The position numbers and the translations under genes are program-made. From Dehalococcoidia bacterium (GTDB lineage Bacteria; Chloroflexota; Dehalococcoidia; SAR202; UBA826), in assembly GCA_012965485.1 (NCBI GenBank), contig DTSF01000033.1, forward strand, positions 1 through 5,547: 5,547 bases of DNA. Reading direction: 5' to 3'. The notes beneath the pieces are model-generated. The model was given only the letters and a program-made list of their open reading frames with translations. It searched no databases and was not told the DNA's origin. Shown in pieces: positions 5,413-5,547 of the stretch (within the stretch, counting starts at the first letter, position 1; every line of letters begins with the position of its first letter).

Positions 5413-5547
5413 CTATTCCTGGTAACGTGAATGCCAGCCTGGACCTGCCCATGTGGTCAGTTTTCTGGGAGTCAACTGCACCAATACCCTGGGCATGTGT
5501 TTGGTGTCCTCGTAGTACTGATGTCCTTCTTTTTCCCCAAGGTACCT
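5413..5547 (-). CDS. C-terminal end of a probable pyridoxamine-5'-phosphate-oxidase-like protein (partial)
   Basis: The frame is open from the right window edge for 44 codons and ends in TAG (5413-5415). It begins RYLGEKEGHQYY, continues with MPRVLVQLTPRKLTTW, and finishes WHSRYQE. The order RYLG-E-x-G, then R-V-L-V-x-L-T-P-x-K-x-x-T-W near the end, resembles the last part of PNPOx-like split-barrel flavin/F420-binding proteins. In those, a final beta strand carrying the V-x-(L/I)-x-P-x-K/R-x-x-x-W pattern is common. This assignment is by memory of the family and rests on a short segment, so it could be another fold. The stalk frame follows in the same reading frame 27 nt after the stop. The gene body and start lie outside the window. 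Confidence 0.5.
   Translation of the reverse strand, partial: RYLGEKEGHQYYEDTKHMPRVLVQLTPRKLTTWAGPGWHSRYQE

Overview
The window looks like bacterial accessory chromosome: one tRNA gene, three sizeable complete or near-complete protein genes, one apparent orphan surface-protein frame, the tail of a further gene at the right edge, and one small gene of 53 codons. The Thr/Pro stalks (PTPVPTPP in the lipoprotein, repeated PTATxx in the right-hand gene), together with a ThDP enzyme and a BNR-repeat protein, recall Chloroflexota of the Dehalococcoidia/SAR202 type. This is an impression from style and gene content, not a demonstrated placement.

Layout, left to right. Positions 1-187 hold no convincing gene but contain an AT-rich inverted repeat (15-60). 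A promoter-like pair (188-216) precedes a TTG-started lipoprotein gene (278-1342, +). Its mature part is built from three diverged repeats, each framed by a cysteine pair. Convergent to it is a small gene for a 53-residue single-span membrane protein (1429-1590, -) with an excellent Shine-Dalgarno site. Its stop codon lies in a perfect 17-bp tandem duplication. An AT-rich divergent spacer separates it from tRNA-Trp(CCA) (1733-1808, +). The tRNA is followed, with no visible terminator, by a ThDP-dependent enzyme of the acetolactate synthase superfamily (1862-3511, +).

The right half is on the minus strand. Reading in the direction of transcription, the C-terminal end of a probable pyridoxamine-5'-phosphate-oxidase-like protein (5413-5547, running off the window) is followed by a Thr/Pro/Ser-rich stalk frame (4657-5385). 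That frame ends in a Cys-containing C-terminal sorting signal but lacks any signal peptide. Then comes a six-bladed-propeller, sialidase-like BNR protein (3515-4594). The last of these is convergent with the ThDP gene, with only 3 nt between the two stop codons.

I see no phage, IS, CRISPR or toxin-antitoxin hallmarks and no clearly joint pathway. The points most worth following are the Cys-pair repeat lipoprotein, the unlisted small membrane protein, and the orphan stalk with its sorting signal.
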